Positions 45,761 to 54,433 of a stretch of DNA of 64,000 bases are shown piece after piece; positions within the stretch are counted from its first letter, which is position 1, and each line of letters begins with the position of its first letter. The stretch spans positions 1 to 64,000 of the forward strand of contig JACPUX010000035.1 of NCBI GenBank assembly GCA_016192065.1, in the 5' to 3' direction. Position numbers and translations under genes: made by a program. Source of the DNA: Betaproteobacteria bacterium (GTDB taxonomy: Bacteria > Pseudomonadota > Gammaproteobacteria > Burkholderiales > Casimicrobiaceae). The notes below the pieces were generated by a model. The model worked only from the letters and a program-made list of their open reading frames with translations, did not search any database and was not told the origin of the DNA.

Positions 45761-46783
45761 CTAGCGCTTGGGTTTGCCGCCGCCGTGCAGCATTTCTTCG
45801 GTCGCCTTGCGGTAGGTTTCCGGGTCGAGTTTGACCTTGAGCGACTCGACCGCCTCGTAGTCCACTTTGGCGACCCCATCGGCGTGATATTTGGCGACAT
45901 GCGCGCCGCGCGTATCCTGCTGGAAGCGCGTGCGCATTTCCGCGAGAATGCGGGCCTTCACTTCTTCGAACTGCAATTGGGTCGGTGGCTTGCGGCCGAG
46001 GAACTGGATGATGTGGTAGCCAAACTGCGACTTCACCACCGGGCTGATTTCGCCCTCCTTGTTCATGGCGAAGGCCGCGTCGGCAAATGGCTTGACCATG
46101 GTCTGCTGGTCGAAGTAACCGACATCGCCACCCTTCGCCCTCGATCCGGTATCCCCCGAGTAGCGTTCGGCCAGGTCCTTGAACGGCTTCCCGGCGAGGG
46201 CCTCGGCGCGGATCTTCTCGGCCTGCTCCTTGGCCTCGGCGTCCGAGCGCTTGCCAGCTTGAATCAGAATGTGCGCGGCGCGAACCTGTTCCGGCTGGCG
46301 GTAGCGTTCGGGGTTGACGGTGTAGATCTCTTTGGCCTTCTTCGTGTTCGCTTCGATCGCCTGATCGAATTCCCGGCCCGCCTGTTTGTCCAGGGCGTCC
46401 ATGCGGAGCTGCGCGAGCACTCGGTCGACCGTAACCTGGACCGCGCGCGCGTTCAGCGGATCCTTGTCCAGGCCGAGTTCCCGGGCCTCTGCCGCGAGCG
46501 ACTTGGAGGTCAACAGGCTATTGAGGCTCGCGGCCACTCTGCGACCGTCGATGGCGAAGCTGCCGCGCATTTCTTCAGGAAGGCGCAGCAGGTCCGATTT
46601 GAAATCACCGGTGGTGACGGTCGCCTTGGTGCCGGTAACGATCGGCCGGTCGAGGTCGACCACGGTTTGCATGACCGGCGCTGGCACGGCTGCGGCCGCT
46701 TGCTTCTGCTCGGCGGGCGCGGCGAGTGCCTGGGCGGAAATGAGGAGGATGGTGAAGCTGGTCAGGAAGGTCTGTGGGTGCAT
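45761..46783 (-). CDS. Exported peptidyl-prolyl cis-trans isomerase (parvulin type)
   Basis: A 340-residue periplasmic foldase. A signal peptide (MHPQTFLTSFTILLISAQALA, cleavage near ALA-AP) is followed by a helical SurA/PrsA-like N-domain. A parvulin domain spans about 175-275 (VRAAHILIQAGKRSDAEAKEQ, FKDLAERYSGDTGSRAKGGDVGYF, VVKSQFGYHIIQFL). A basic C-terminus ends GGGKPKR. I start at ATG 46783; the upstream extension to 46840 contains no signal features. It stands alone between two hairpin clusters and next to secreted-protein genes, so it may fold exported proteins, including those leaving through the neighbouring secretion system. Confidence 0.9.
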   Translation of the reverse strand: MHPQTFLTSFTILLISAQALAAPAEQKQAAAAVPAPVMQTVVDLDRPIVTGTKATVTTGDFKSDLLRLPEEMRGSFAIDGRRVAASLNSLLTSKSLAAEARELGLDKDPLNARAVQVTVDRVLAQLRMDALDKQAGREFDQAIEANTKKAKEIYTVNPERYRQPEQVRAAHILIQAGKRSDAEAKEQAEKIRAEALAGKPFKDLAERYSGDTGSRAKGGDVGYFDQQTMVKPFADAAFAMNKEGEISPVVKSQFGYHIIQFLGRKPPTQLQFEEVKARILAEMRTRFQQDTRGAHVAKYHADGVAKVDYEAVESLKVKLDPETYRKATEEMLHGGGKPKR

Positions 46784-46813
46784 GGTCTTCGCGGGCTTAC
46801 TGTTCAAACAAAC

Positions 46814-46868
46814 GAGGCCCCGGCAAAACCGGGGCCTCAATGGAAGTTGTGCCGGCCTGCGCCGGCAC
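46814..46868 (-). terminator. Two hairpins after the Ig-like secreted-protein gene
   Basis: For minus-strand transcription, GTGCCGGC/GCCGGCAC (46849-46868) comes first, then GAGGCCCCGG/CCGGGGCCTC (46814-46838) with a five-base loop and a following GTTTGTTTG. The second is a good intrinsic terminator candidate for the gene ending at 46878. Confidence 0.7.
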
Positions 46869-46877
46869 TCGGGTGAC

Positions 46878-48035
46878 TTAGAGCTTCAACTCGATGATCG
46901 CGGAGCAGTCCTTGGTGCCGCAGCTATCGGCGTAGGTTCTGGTCGTCCGGTTGGTGATGGTGACGTAGTACACCGTGTTGGGCTGCAGCGTCTTGAATCC
47001 GGTGACGGGGGTGCCCACCGTGAAATTCACGGTCGCGGTGCTCCCTATAGCACCTTCGACGTAGTTCGACAAGGTGGCGCAGGGCTCTTCGTCCAGGAGC
47101 ATCAGTCGGGTGGTTGGGCTGGAGCCGATCTCCGCCACGGCGATACTGCCGACCCTGCCGGAAACCTCATTGGGGGTGCGGAAGGCGATCACCGCGGCGT
47201 GCTTGCCGGTGAAATTGCCCTGCTCGGCGGTCCACCACTTGACGTTGCCGGGGATCAGGTCATACACCTGGGCCTGGCCGGGGAAGACATAGGTGCTGGT
47301 AATGCCCGAGATATTGGTGCAACTGATGGCACCGGTTTGCGGCGCGTTCACTGTGATGGTCTGGTTCACGGTGTTCGAACAGGCGGAACCGTTGCATACC
47401 GTTGCCTGCATGGCGTAACTGCCGGGGTTGGCATAAGTGACGGTATGGCTGCTGTTGGAGCCGTTGGAGATATTGCCGCCGGTCGACTGCCAAGTGTAAG
47501 TGGCGCCGCTCAGGATTCCGCTGCAATTTACCGAGAAAGTCTGGCCCACTCCGGCGGTTGCGCTGGTCGGGCTGATGCTGTTGCATACCGGAGCGGCGAC
47601 CGTGACGGCGGTGAAGGTCATGGCGCGGGAATACCAGTCGCCCCAGGTGCTGCCCGCGTCTTTGGAAGCGCGAACGTAGAAGGTGTACGAACCGGCGGCA
47701 CGACCGGCGATGGAGCCAGAGATGTTGGTTCCGCTGGTGCCGATGAAGGCGGTGGTGGCGTCAGGTCCCGCGAATTCCCAACGGTCGATGGCCCCGCCAT
47801 TGGCCAAGCAGGTCGCCGTTAAGGAGAAGGCGGTGTCAGGAAGGGTGGTACTCGGGGTGAGGTTTGAACAGGTTGGCGGCCCGTTTTGTGTGGTCGCGAC
47901 GCAGGTAAGGGTACTGGTGTCTGGGTTCCAGGCCCAGGTTCCATCACAAGCCAGGGTGGCATTTGCGGCGTAGGCGCTGGCCGGAAAGCAGGCGGCGAGG
48001 GCAAGCAGGGCGAGGCCTCGGATTGAATTCATCAT
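46878..48035 (-). CDS. Secreted protein with Ig/PKD-like domains
   Basis: The 385-residue protein has a signal peptide (MMNSIRGLALLALAACFPASAYA, cleavage before ANA). The mature part is Ser/Thr/Asn-rich, with two or three Ig/PKD-like beta domains, for example SATCLANGG...WEFAGPDA near residue 75 and a PKD-like block, SGATYTWQSTGGNISNGS with YANPGSYAMQATV, near 180. A C-terminal domain ends in paired cysteines (DSCGTKDCSAIIELKL). AGGAG lies seven bases before the ATG. It lacks a lipobox or sorting signal and is probably released or surface-associated. The family was not identified. Confidence 0.75.
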   Translation of the reverse strand: MMNSIRGLALLALAACFPASAYAANATLACDGTWAWNPDTSTLTCVATTQNGPPTCSNLTPSTTLPDTAFSLTATCLANGGAIDRWEFAGPDATTAFIGTSGTNISGSIAGRAAGSYTFYVRASKDAGSTWGDWYSRAMTFTAVTVAAPVCNSISPTSATAGVGQTFSVNCSGILSGATYTWQSTGGNISNGSNSSHTVTYANPGSYAMQATVCNGSACSNTVNQTITVNAPQTGAISCTNISGITSTYVFPGQAQVYDLIPGNVKWWTAEQGNFTGKHAAVIAFRTPNEVSGRVGSIAVAEIGSSPTTRLMLLDEEPCATLSNYVEGAIGSTATVNFTVGTPVTGFKTLQPNTVYYVTITNRTTRTYADSCGTKDCSAIIELKL

Positions 48036-48402
48036 CTTGGTACTCCTGTCGAACTACTGTGGGGGTGTCCGCTGTTGTTGGAGTGCGGCACGCCTCACAT
48101 ATGTACCCCAAGGGCGAAAGGCCACCATCCCCATGGTGCCAACTGACTTTGATAGTACGTTACGGGATGAGAAGACGCAAGCTCTTTTGACCTTTTTGGG
48201 GTTTCAGGCAGTGCCCGAACAGGCGTGAATTTCTCCCGCTAATCAGGCGCTTGTCTGGGGAACTTCGGGAGCTTTCGCAATCGCGGATGGGCGGTTGCGT
48301 GCAGGCGACGGGCGGCGGCAAGATGCCGCCAGGGCGCGCCCGGAAAAGGGTGTGCGTCCGCGTCTCGCGCAGTGGCAGGTGCGCTCCGCCGCAGGAAAAA
48401 AA
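48036..48402. other. Gene-free stretch upstream of the Ig-like protein gene
   Basis: No coding region or recognisable RNA. A short CCATGG-centred dyad (near 48122-48140) lies about 90 bases before the ATG on the minus strand. I looked for a c-di-GMP riboswitch and found no match. The last part, up to the terminator at 48403, is A-rich. Confidence 0.5.
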
Positions 48403-48425
48403 ACGGGCGGGATAAACCCGCCCGT
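48403..48425 (-). terminator. Strong intrinsic terminator of the major secreted-protein gene
   Basis: On the minus strand ACGGGCGGG and CCCGCCCGT enclose TTTAT and run into eight or more T residues. This is a textbook rho-independent terminator, 21 bases past the stop at 48447. Confidence 0.92.
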
Positions 48426-48446
48426 TGTTCAGCGTGGATGAGACGC

Positions 48447-49994
48447 TTAGTTGATACGGCGCGAACCCTTGTGAATGAAGTTGCCGCCGTAGTTCGACAG
48501 CACCGTTCCGGTGGCCGTCGGCAGATTGTTGTAGCCATACCGGTTGACCGAGAACCCGATGGTGGGCAGACCGTAGTAGGTCGACGCCGCCGCGGTCGTA
48601 ACAACACCGGCCGGGCTGGTGCGGGTGGTGGCACCGCCATACAGCACGTGGTAGGCCAAGCCAGCCAGGTGCGTGTACGTATAGCCAGCCGACGGGAAAC
48701 CGATGCGCAGCCAGCCATTGGGCGTGCCGCTGGGCACCGGAGCCGGCACATTCGACAAGTTCGTCGAACCAAGCACGTTGCTGTTGTTGAAGGTGATGAC
48801 GTTCGCTTCCCAGCAAATCTGCGGGGTGCTGGTGCGCTGCGGCGAGAACTGCAGCGAGGCGGTCGTGCTGCGTTCTTCGCGATCGAAGATCCGCAGATCG
48901 ACGTTGTCGCACGCGCCGTCGTAGTAGTTCCGCTGGAACAGACCCTGCACCTGACCAATAATGGAGCCGTCGGAGAACAAATACCACGGGCCATAATAGA
49001 AGGTCTTGGTCGGGAAGGTAACCACCCAGTCGGTACCCGCCGAGCTGTTGGCCGGATCGATCACGTACTCGTTCATGATGTAATCATGCATGAGCACGGC
49101 CGAAACCGGGTCAGCAGGCAGCGTGGTCAGCGCCGGCCAGGTCGTTTGCACCAGTTCCGAGGTCAGCGAGGAGCCATAGCTGGCGAACACGGTGCTGAGA
49201 CGCGGCGAGGACTGGGTCAGGTTCGGGAAGATCGAACCGGACACATACCACAGCGTGACGTCACTGAATGCATCCAGAGCGACCGGATCAGCGGTGTAAT
49301 CGGTGCCGTCAAAGACGTTGACGAGCGTTTCGCCGCCGAACAAACCGCCGGTGGGCGGAGCAACGTAAGCACCGAGCGTGCCGGCGCCGTCGAGGGCACC
49401 CAGAGCGGTACAGTTGAAGGCAACAGCGGTGGACAGGGGCACCGAGGCCGGGATGTTGGCACGCGCCCAGGAGGCGGCATGCGTCGCGTAGGCTGCGTAG
49501 GTCGCCTGGGTGATGTTGCCCATTTCGATGATTTCGAAATAGCCTTCACGGGTACGATCCAGCGAAGGATCGGAACCGTCAGCCGACCCGCCGGTGTAGG
49601 CGTAGTTCACGAACTCCTGACCACCAGCGGGGATCGGGGGCACCGTGCACGAAGTGTCTTCGGTCTTGATCATCGCGCCACCGGCGGTTTGAATGAGACC
49701 GGCGGTCCAAACGTCGTAGGGCGACAGGTACAAGTTAAAGTCCAAAACTTCGCGGGAGTTCTTGCCTTCCAGGAAGCGGACCTTGACGGCCTTGACGGAA
49801 CCGGTGCTGTTCACCACCGACAGCAGCGTGTTGTAGCTGTTGCCACCAACACTGCGAACCGTGTAGTAGGGGTAAAGCAGAACCTGGCCCAAGCCGTCCG
49901 GGTTGACGTTGACCGCTTGCGCGGCGCCCGTCACGCCCAGCGCGCTCAAACCTGCCAGAGCGGCGTACAGCGATTTTCTTTTGAACGTATTCAT
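48447..49994 (-). CDS. Secreted surface protein of unknown function, probably abundant
   Basis: A 515-residue exported protein. A signal peptide (MNTFKRKSLYAALAGLSALG, cleavage near AQA-VN) is followed by VNVNPDGLGQVLLYPYYTV, TLLSVVNSTGSVKAVKVRF and GKNSREVLDFNLYLSPYDVW. These blocks recur in an uncharacterised family of proteobacterial secreted proteins that I recognise only as such. Ser/Thr/Tyr/Gly-rich composition, a possible own promoter and a strong terminator suggest an independent, well-expressed unit. The ATG at 49994 is preferred over one at 50036 because it begins the signal peptide. A GAGGAG lies 12 bases upstream. No anchor is seen; it may be a substrate of the adjacent type II system. 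Confidence 0.78.
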   Translation of the reverse strand: MNTFKRKSLYAALAGLSALGVTGAAQAVNVNPDGLGQVLLYPYYTVRSVGGNSYNTLLSVVNSTGSVKAVKVRFLEGKNSREVLDFNLYLSPYDVWTAGLIQTAGGAMIKTEDTSCTVPPIPAGGQEFVNYAYTGGSADGSDPSLDRTREGYFEIIEMGNITQATYAAYATHAASWARANIPASVPLSTAVAFNCTALGALDGAGTLGAYVAPPTGGLFGGETLVNVFDGTDYTADPVALDAFSDVTLWYVSGSIFPNLTQSSPRLSTVFASYGSSLTSELVQTTWPALTTLPADPVSAVLMHDYIMNEYVIDPANSSAGTDWVVTFPTKTFYYGPWYLFSDGSIIGQVQGLFQRNYYDGACDNVDLRIFDREERSTTASLQFSPQRTSTPQICWEANVITFNNSNVLGSTNLSNVPAPVPSGTPNGWLRIGFPSAGYTYTHLAGLAYHVLYGGATTRTSPAGVVTTAAASTYYGLPTIGFSVNRYGYNNLPTATGTVLSNYGGNFIHKGSRRIN

Positions 49995-50024
49995 GGTTGT
50001 TAATGACTCCTCTATTTCAAGATT

Positions 50025-50085
50025 TAAAGTGATCACTTTAGAATCAACAGCAGGTTAATCTTATAACAGCTCATTGGGTTTTACA
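50025..50085 (-). promoter_or_regulatory. Promoter region with a 16-bp perfect palindrome
   Basis: TAAAGTGATCACTTTA at 50025-50040 is a perfect palindrome in the leader of the secreted-protein gene, 30 bases before its ATG. Upstream on the minus strand, TTTGTA (around 50080) and TATAAG (around 50060) are about 16 bp apart, a plausible promoter. The palindrome could be an operator for a dimeric repressor. Confidence 0.5.
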
Positions 50086-50131
50086 AATGGTTTCTGCTGC
50101 ACATACGGGCCCTCCTTCTTCAATACCTTGT

Positions 50132-50638
50132 TCATCCTTCAAACACATACCAGGCGTTTCCGTTCTCGATCAGCCACGACTCAAAAAGGTCAGTCTGCAC
50201 ATTCTTCATGACCTTATGGTCGTAGGTGATGGTCATCGTAACTTTACAAGCCGTCAGCTCGCATTTCACTGCCTTGACTTCGGCTTTCCGCCACATGCCG
50301 GGCCGAATCCGGGACTTATATGCCGCCAGCGAAAGGGTCGCTTGGGACCCCGGACTGAGGAATCCATAGGCCTTATCCAAATCCCTTTCAATCAATGCTT
50401 CCCAGCGAGCCTTGGCGCGTTTTGCCACCCACTCGCCGGGATCTCCGCCAACGGGCATGCCGGAGCAGCCCGCGAGCACGCCAATCAGCAAGAAACCCGC
50501 GGCACGGAATAAGAACTCGCCTTTGCCGGGGAACCCCGATCCGCCCGACACCGAGCCGATCGCGGCTACCGTGGTCAAACCCGCCGCAGATGCACTGCCT
50601 CGGCGGCGACTCGCCATTACCTCAAATGCCTTATGCAT
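50132..50638 (-). CDS. Putative lipoprotein of unknown function
   Basis: The 168-residue frame contains a hydrophobic segment and lipobox (FLLIGVLAGCSGM) only after about 45 residues, so the true start is probably internal. A GTG giving MSGGSGFPGKGEF fits a short basic n-region but lacks a clear ribosome-binding site. The mature part contains ARWEALIERDLDKAYGFLSPGS and a compact beta-rich C-terminus with one Cys pair (KCELTACK), resembling small NTF2-like/DUF domains. It lies between gspD and the secreted-protein gene, transcribed in the same direction. Confidence 0.62.
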   Translation of the reverse strand: MHKAFEVMASRRRGSASAAGLTTVAAIGSVSGGSGFPGKGEFLFRAAGFLLIGVLAGCSGMPVGGDPGEWVAKRAKARWEALIERDLDKAYGFLSPGSQATLSLAAYKSRIRPGMWRKAEVKAVKCELTACKVTMTITYDHKVMKNVQTDLFESWLIENGNAWYVFEG

Positions 50639-50744
50639 GGTCGATTTCGCTTTGAGTTAGCCTATAGAAATCAGTTTGGATCGTCAAATCGTGCCCCGGC
50701 CTTTTCTGGGAACGAAAACCGCCTGTTGCAACAATACAACACCG

Positions 50745-52970
50745 TCATTTCACCTCACCTTGCGCCCCAATCGAGACCAGATCGGGGGCATCGGCGGTGA
50801 TTTTTGGGATTAGGTCGCCCAGATGCTCGAGCTTGCGCCGCAGCTCTTCGGTCACTTCGCGCAATTGCTGGTCGCTACTGATCAGCCGCGGCGTGATGAA
50901 CATGACCAGCTCGGTCCGTTTGCTGGTTCGCGTCTGACTGCCAAAGAGCGCGCCCAGCAAGGGGATCTCGGAGATCAGCGGCAAGCCGCTGCTGCCGTTG
51001 GATTTGTCTTCCCGAATGAGGCCGCCCATGATCATCGTCTCCCCCGACTGAACCGTCACCGTGGTGTTGGCGGAGCGCTTGGTGATCGTGGGCGAATCGA
51101 TATTCGAGGTATCGGTCTTGTTGGCCGAGCTCACCTCGGTGTTGAGCTCCAGCGCGATCAGGCCGCCAGCGTTGATGTGCGGCGTTACTTCAAGCAGGAT
51201 GCCGGTGTCGAGGTATTGCACCGAATTGATGATTCCCGTGGTTGTGCCGCTCACGGTCTGAGTTTGCGAGGTGGTTGGCACACGATCGCCAACCTGGATC
51301 TTTGCCTTCTGGTTGTCGGTGGCCATGATGTTCGGCCGCGAAATGATGTTCACGCGCGAATCCTTGGCCAACATGTTGAAAGTGCCGACGATACCGCCCG
51401 GCGCCAGCGCCCCCAGCGCTCCACCCGGCTTCCAGAGGTAGGAAAACCCCGGCACTGCGGTACCGAGGGTGGTCGAGGTGCCGGTCAGCAGGCTTCCCTG
51501 AAACGATTCGCCGTTCTTGAAGTAACCTTGCAGGCCAAGGCTCAGGTCATCCGTCAGAATGATTTCGGCGATGGTCACGTCGATCATTACCTGGCGCGGC
51601 GCGACATCGAGCTTTTTCAAGGCCGCCTCGATCAGCGAGTACTCGCCGGGGGTGGCCATGACCAAGAGGGCATTGTTGTCCTTATCGGCGATGATGGTGA
51701 CGTTCTTGGCCACGGCCAGCCCCTGCGCGGCGACTGGCGCTGGTGCCGGAGCCGTAGCCGCGCGCGCGGGTGCCGGCAAGGGACTGGAGCCCGCCGACTG
51801 ACTGGCGAGGGTCGCCGGGGTCTGACCCGGCGCCAAGGTCGGGGCACTTGGCCCGGGCGCCGGCGCCCGGCCGGTAAAAGCCTGGGTCAGCAGCGGTGCC
51901 AGTTTGTCGGCCCGGCCGTTCTGTACGTTGTACACGAACAACCTTGTTCCGCCGCTGTCCCCCCCTTTGTCCAGGCGGCCAATCCAGAGCTTGATCTGCT
52001 CGAGGTAATGGGGCTGGGGAGTCACTACCAGGAGTGCGTTAAGGCGCTCGATGGGGATGATGCGCAAAATGCCGGCCAGCGGGCCGAGGTTTTTGTCACC
52101 CATGATCTTTTCGAGCTCGGCGTTGACCGTCTTCACGTCGGCGCTCAAAAGCGTGAACAATCCAACCGACATTCCCGACATCCAATCGACGTCGAACATC
52201 TCGATCGTGGTGACCAGGTGTTGAAGTTCCCGCTCGGTGCCGAACAGAATGATCATGTTGCGCAGGTCGTCGGCGCGCAGGCTGGTGGCATCTTTGACGA
52301 AGGGATCGAGAATGCGCGCCATTTCACGCACGCCGACAAAGCGCAGGGGTACCAGCCGAACGCTGTAGCCTTGAGGTATGGGCCGGCCGGGGCCTCCGAG
52401 CTGAGGGGTGAGCGAGCCGCGGAAAGCGTTGGCGATCGGCACCACTTTGAAGACACCCGCCTCCTTTACCAGTGCCGCGCCGTTCATGCGTAGAACGGTC
52501 TCGAGCGTCGCCAGCAGCGCACTACGCGGTATCGGCTTGGTGCTGCGCAGGGTGACCGTTCCATTCACCGCGGGATCGAACAGATATCCCTCGTTGAGAA
52601 TGTCGGTGAGGATGTTCTTGACCACTTCGCGGACATCCGCCGCCTCAAAGTTGAGTGAAACATCGTCCCCGCCACCGGTCGAGGCCGGCGCCGCCGAGGT
52701 GTCTCGCGGTGGCGCCACCACGGTGGCGCCAGTACCTTTGTAGATTCTTGCTCGATCTTCCTCTCGCGGAATGCTGGACGCAGCGGCCAGACCTCGATGC
52801 GTCTCGGCGGATGGCGGCGGAAGGCGCATCGAACCAACTTGGCCGACCACCAAATTTGCATCCGGCGTTCCCTCCGAAAGCGGACCTCGCCCAGTTCCGC
52901 AGGCGGCGAGCAGCACCAATATGCCCAGCCCGAAGAAGGAGCGCTTTGCTCGAAGAATGTCTTGCATCAT
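50745..52970 (-). CDS. gspD: Type II secretion outer-membrane secretin GspD
   Basis: GspD forms the outer-membrane channel. From ATG 52970 (GAGG eight bases upstream) the 741-residue precursor has a lipobox (LVLLAAC), so it is a lipoprotein secretin that may need no separate pilotin. N-domains begin near residue 105 (VSLNFEAADVREVVKNIL). An Ala/Pro-rich insert separates the N3 halves (about 380-420). The secretin core includes VTIAEIILTDDLSLGLQGYF, VPTTSQTQTVSGT, TVQSGETMIMGGLIRE and IPLLGALFGS, ending in FITPRLI. The gene is last in the operon, 102 bases after gspC/N. Confidence 0.96.
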   Translation of the reverse strand: MMQDILRAKRSFFGLGILVLLAACGTGRGPLSEGTPDANLVVGQVGSMRLPPPSAETHRGLAAASSIPREEDRARIYKGTGATVVAPPRDTSAAPASTGGGDDVSLNFEAADVREVVKNILTDILNEGYLFDPAVNGTVTLRSTKPIPRSALLATLETVLRMNGAALVKEAGVFKVVPIANAFRGSLTPQLGGPGRPIPQGYSVRLVPLRFVGVREMARILDPFVKDATSLRADDLRNMIILFGTERELQHLVTTIEMFDVDWMSGMSVGLFTLLSADVKTVNAELEKIMGDKNLGPLAGILRIIPIERLNALLVVTPQPHYLEQIKLWIGRLDKGGDSGGTRLFVYNVQNGRADKLAPLLTQAFTGRAPAPGPSAPTLAPGQTPATLASQSAGSSPLPAPARAATAPAPAPVAAQGLAVAKNVTIIADKDNNALLVMATPGEYSLIEAALKKLDVAPRQVMIDVTIAEIILTDDLSLGLQGYFKNGESFQGSLLTGTSTTLGTAVPGFSYLWKPGGALGALAPGGIVGTFNMLAKDSRVNIISRPNIMATDNQKAKIQVGDRVPTTSQTQTVSGTTTGIINSVQYLDTGILLEVTPHINAGGLIALELNTEVSSANKTDTSNIDSPTITKRSANTTVTVQSGETMIMGGLIREDKSNGSSGLPLISEIPLLGALFGSQTRTSKRTELVMFITPRLISSDQQLREVTEELRRKLEHLGDLIPKITADAPDLVSIGAQGEVK

Positions 52971-53072
52971 GATCTGTACCTCATTTTCGCTTTGCACTGC
53001 CTGGTTCCGCCGCGTTTAGAGCATTTCCCTTGAATCTGAATTCCAACGTCGCTCGGATGCAAACAGGCAACC

Positions 53073-53855
53073 TTACCTTCCTTGACGCATGCGTTCGAAG
53101 GTGGCGTCCCACCCCGATCCTGTTCTGGTCGAAGGGCCATCGGCTCGCCCCGCGCTCGCCGGAACGTCGGACCCGGCCGGAGCGCCACTTTTTTCAGTAA
53201 CCTCTTTGCCGTCGGCACGAACCACTCGACGAGACCCTGGCTTTGGCGCCGGCTGTTCGCCTGCCCCAGACGCCGGTCGCGCGGGCGCCGCGACTTGCGG
53301 CACCGCTGGTGGCATGGACGACCTCGGCGCGGTTTGAGGCGCGTTGGAACCCTGTCGCCGTGGTGACACCGCGGTCTTAAGCGCAAGAATTTCGGTTTCG
53401 TCGTCCAGCCGCAAGATGACTTGGCCGGCCTCGATCTTGTCCACGACCGAGCCGTTGAGAATGTCCCCCTGGGCAACCCGCCTCTGCTTGGTGCCATTCG
53501 CATCGCGCAGAAGCGCGAAGCTTTTGGACCCTGCGATGGTGGTACCCATCAACACGAATTCGCCGCGCGCCATGCGTCGCTTAACCTCGGGGGCTGCCGC
53601 CGCTGGGGATGGTCGCCTTGTGGGGGTCAGCAGCGGGCGCTCAACCGTCTCCGAAAAAGCCGAGGTCGGAACGGCCTGGATATCCTTGAGCAACGCCAGC
53701 GGAACTGCTTCCGGTGCGGGAAGGGTATGAACCATCGCCGGCCGCTGCAGGTTTCGGCCCCAATCGAGCTCCCAGCCGATGATGAGCAGCAGGAGCATGG
53801 CGGCACCCGCGTAAACAAGCAGCAAATTCTTTAGCCGCGGGTCGGCAGCAGTCAA
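53073..53855 (-). CDS. Type II secretion inner-membrane protein GspC/XpsN-like
   Basis: The 260-residue bitopic protein has a membrane segment at residues 11-27. A conserved periplasmic HR-like domain follows, roughly 85-165: RGEFVLMGTTIAGSKSFALL and RVAQGDILNGSVVDKIEAGQVIL. The C-terminal tail is long and Ala/Pro/Ser-rich. In Xanthomonas-type systems the equivalent gene lies between gspM and gspD and is called xpsN. It links the inner-membrane platform to the secretin. It overlaps gspM by four bases. Confidence 0.85.
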   Translation of the reverse strand: MTAADPRLKNLLLVYAGAAMLLLLIIGWELDWGRNLQRPAMVHTLPAPEAVPLALLKDIQAVPTSAFSETVERPLLTPTRRPSPAAAAPEVKRRMARGEFVLMGTTIAGSKSFALLRDANGTKQRRVAQGDILNGSVVDKIEAGQVILRLDDETEILALKTAVSPRRQGSNAPQTAPRSSMPPAVPQVAAPARPASGAGEQPAPKPGSRRVVRADGKEVTEKSGAPAGSDVPASAGRADGPSTRTGSGWDATFERMRQGR

Positions 53856-54433
53856 TTCGCGCTCCCTGCCAGATAGGCACTTACATCAAGCTGCACGTTG
53901 ATCTCGGGCTCCACCCCCGGAGTCGGCCGAAACCCCCTGAACACGCCGGTCCGCAACGTCATGTTGTCAACAAACACGAAAGGCGTTTGCGCTTCGAGAG
54001 CGTTAAGGATGCGCTGCAGGGATTGCACGTTGGCAACCATTTGGACCGAAACTGGGATCAAGCGGTGGGTGCCATCCTCGCGCGCCTGACCGATTTGAAT
54101 GCTCCCGAGGCGTCCTCCGTTTCCTTCCACCGCCGCCCGTACCATTTCCTGGACTTCGGCGCCGGCCAGGTTCACCGCTGACGCCTTCAGGTAGAAGCGC
54201 CTTCCGTTCTTGGCCTTGATCGCTTCCAGCGCGCGTGCGTATTCGGGGTGCTGCGCCGCCATTTTCTGAAAGCGCTGCAATCGAATTTGATAGTCCGACA
54301 ACACGGCGTCGTAGCGCCGGTGCAAGAGGTACGGGGGAACGGCGAGCAGAGCAATCGCCAACAGCATCGCCCCGACAAGTACGCCGAGGGCAAGCGCGCG
54401 ACCCTGCCGCGGATTCAGGACCAGCCGCTTCAT
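53852..54433 (-). CDS. gspM: Type II secretion inner-membrane protein GspM
   Basis: The 193-residue protein has a short cytoplasmic start, one membrane segment (about 13-35), a coiled-coil-like stretch (LSDYQIRLQRFQKMAAQHPEY) and a periplasmic ferredoxin-like domain (LIPVSVQMVANVQSLQRILNAL). This is the GspM subtype found with GspL/PilN-like partners. It overlaps gspL and gspC/N by four bases each. GspM and GspL form the assembly platform that couples GspE to the pseudopilus. Confidence 0.88.
   Translation of the reverse strand: MKRLVLNPRQGRALALGVLVGAMLLAIALLAVPPYLLHRRYDAVLSDYQIRLQRFQKMAAQHPEYARALEAIKAKNGRRFYLKASAVNLAGAEVQEMVRAAVEGNGGRLGSIQIGQAREDGTHRLIPVSVQMVANVQSLQRILNALEAQTPFVFVDNMTLRTGVFRGFRPTPGVEPEINVQLDVSAYLAGSAN

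Noticed and set aside
45533-46876. A 447-codon plus-strand frame antisense to the parvulin gene
   Set aside because: It is the shadow of a clear parvulin gene and contains the hairpin repeats in frame.
48036-48160. c-di-GMP (GEMM) riboswitch before the Ig-like protein gene
   Set aside because: The dyads present do not match the conserved GEMM core and the position of key bases.
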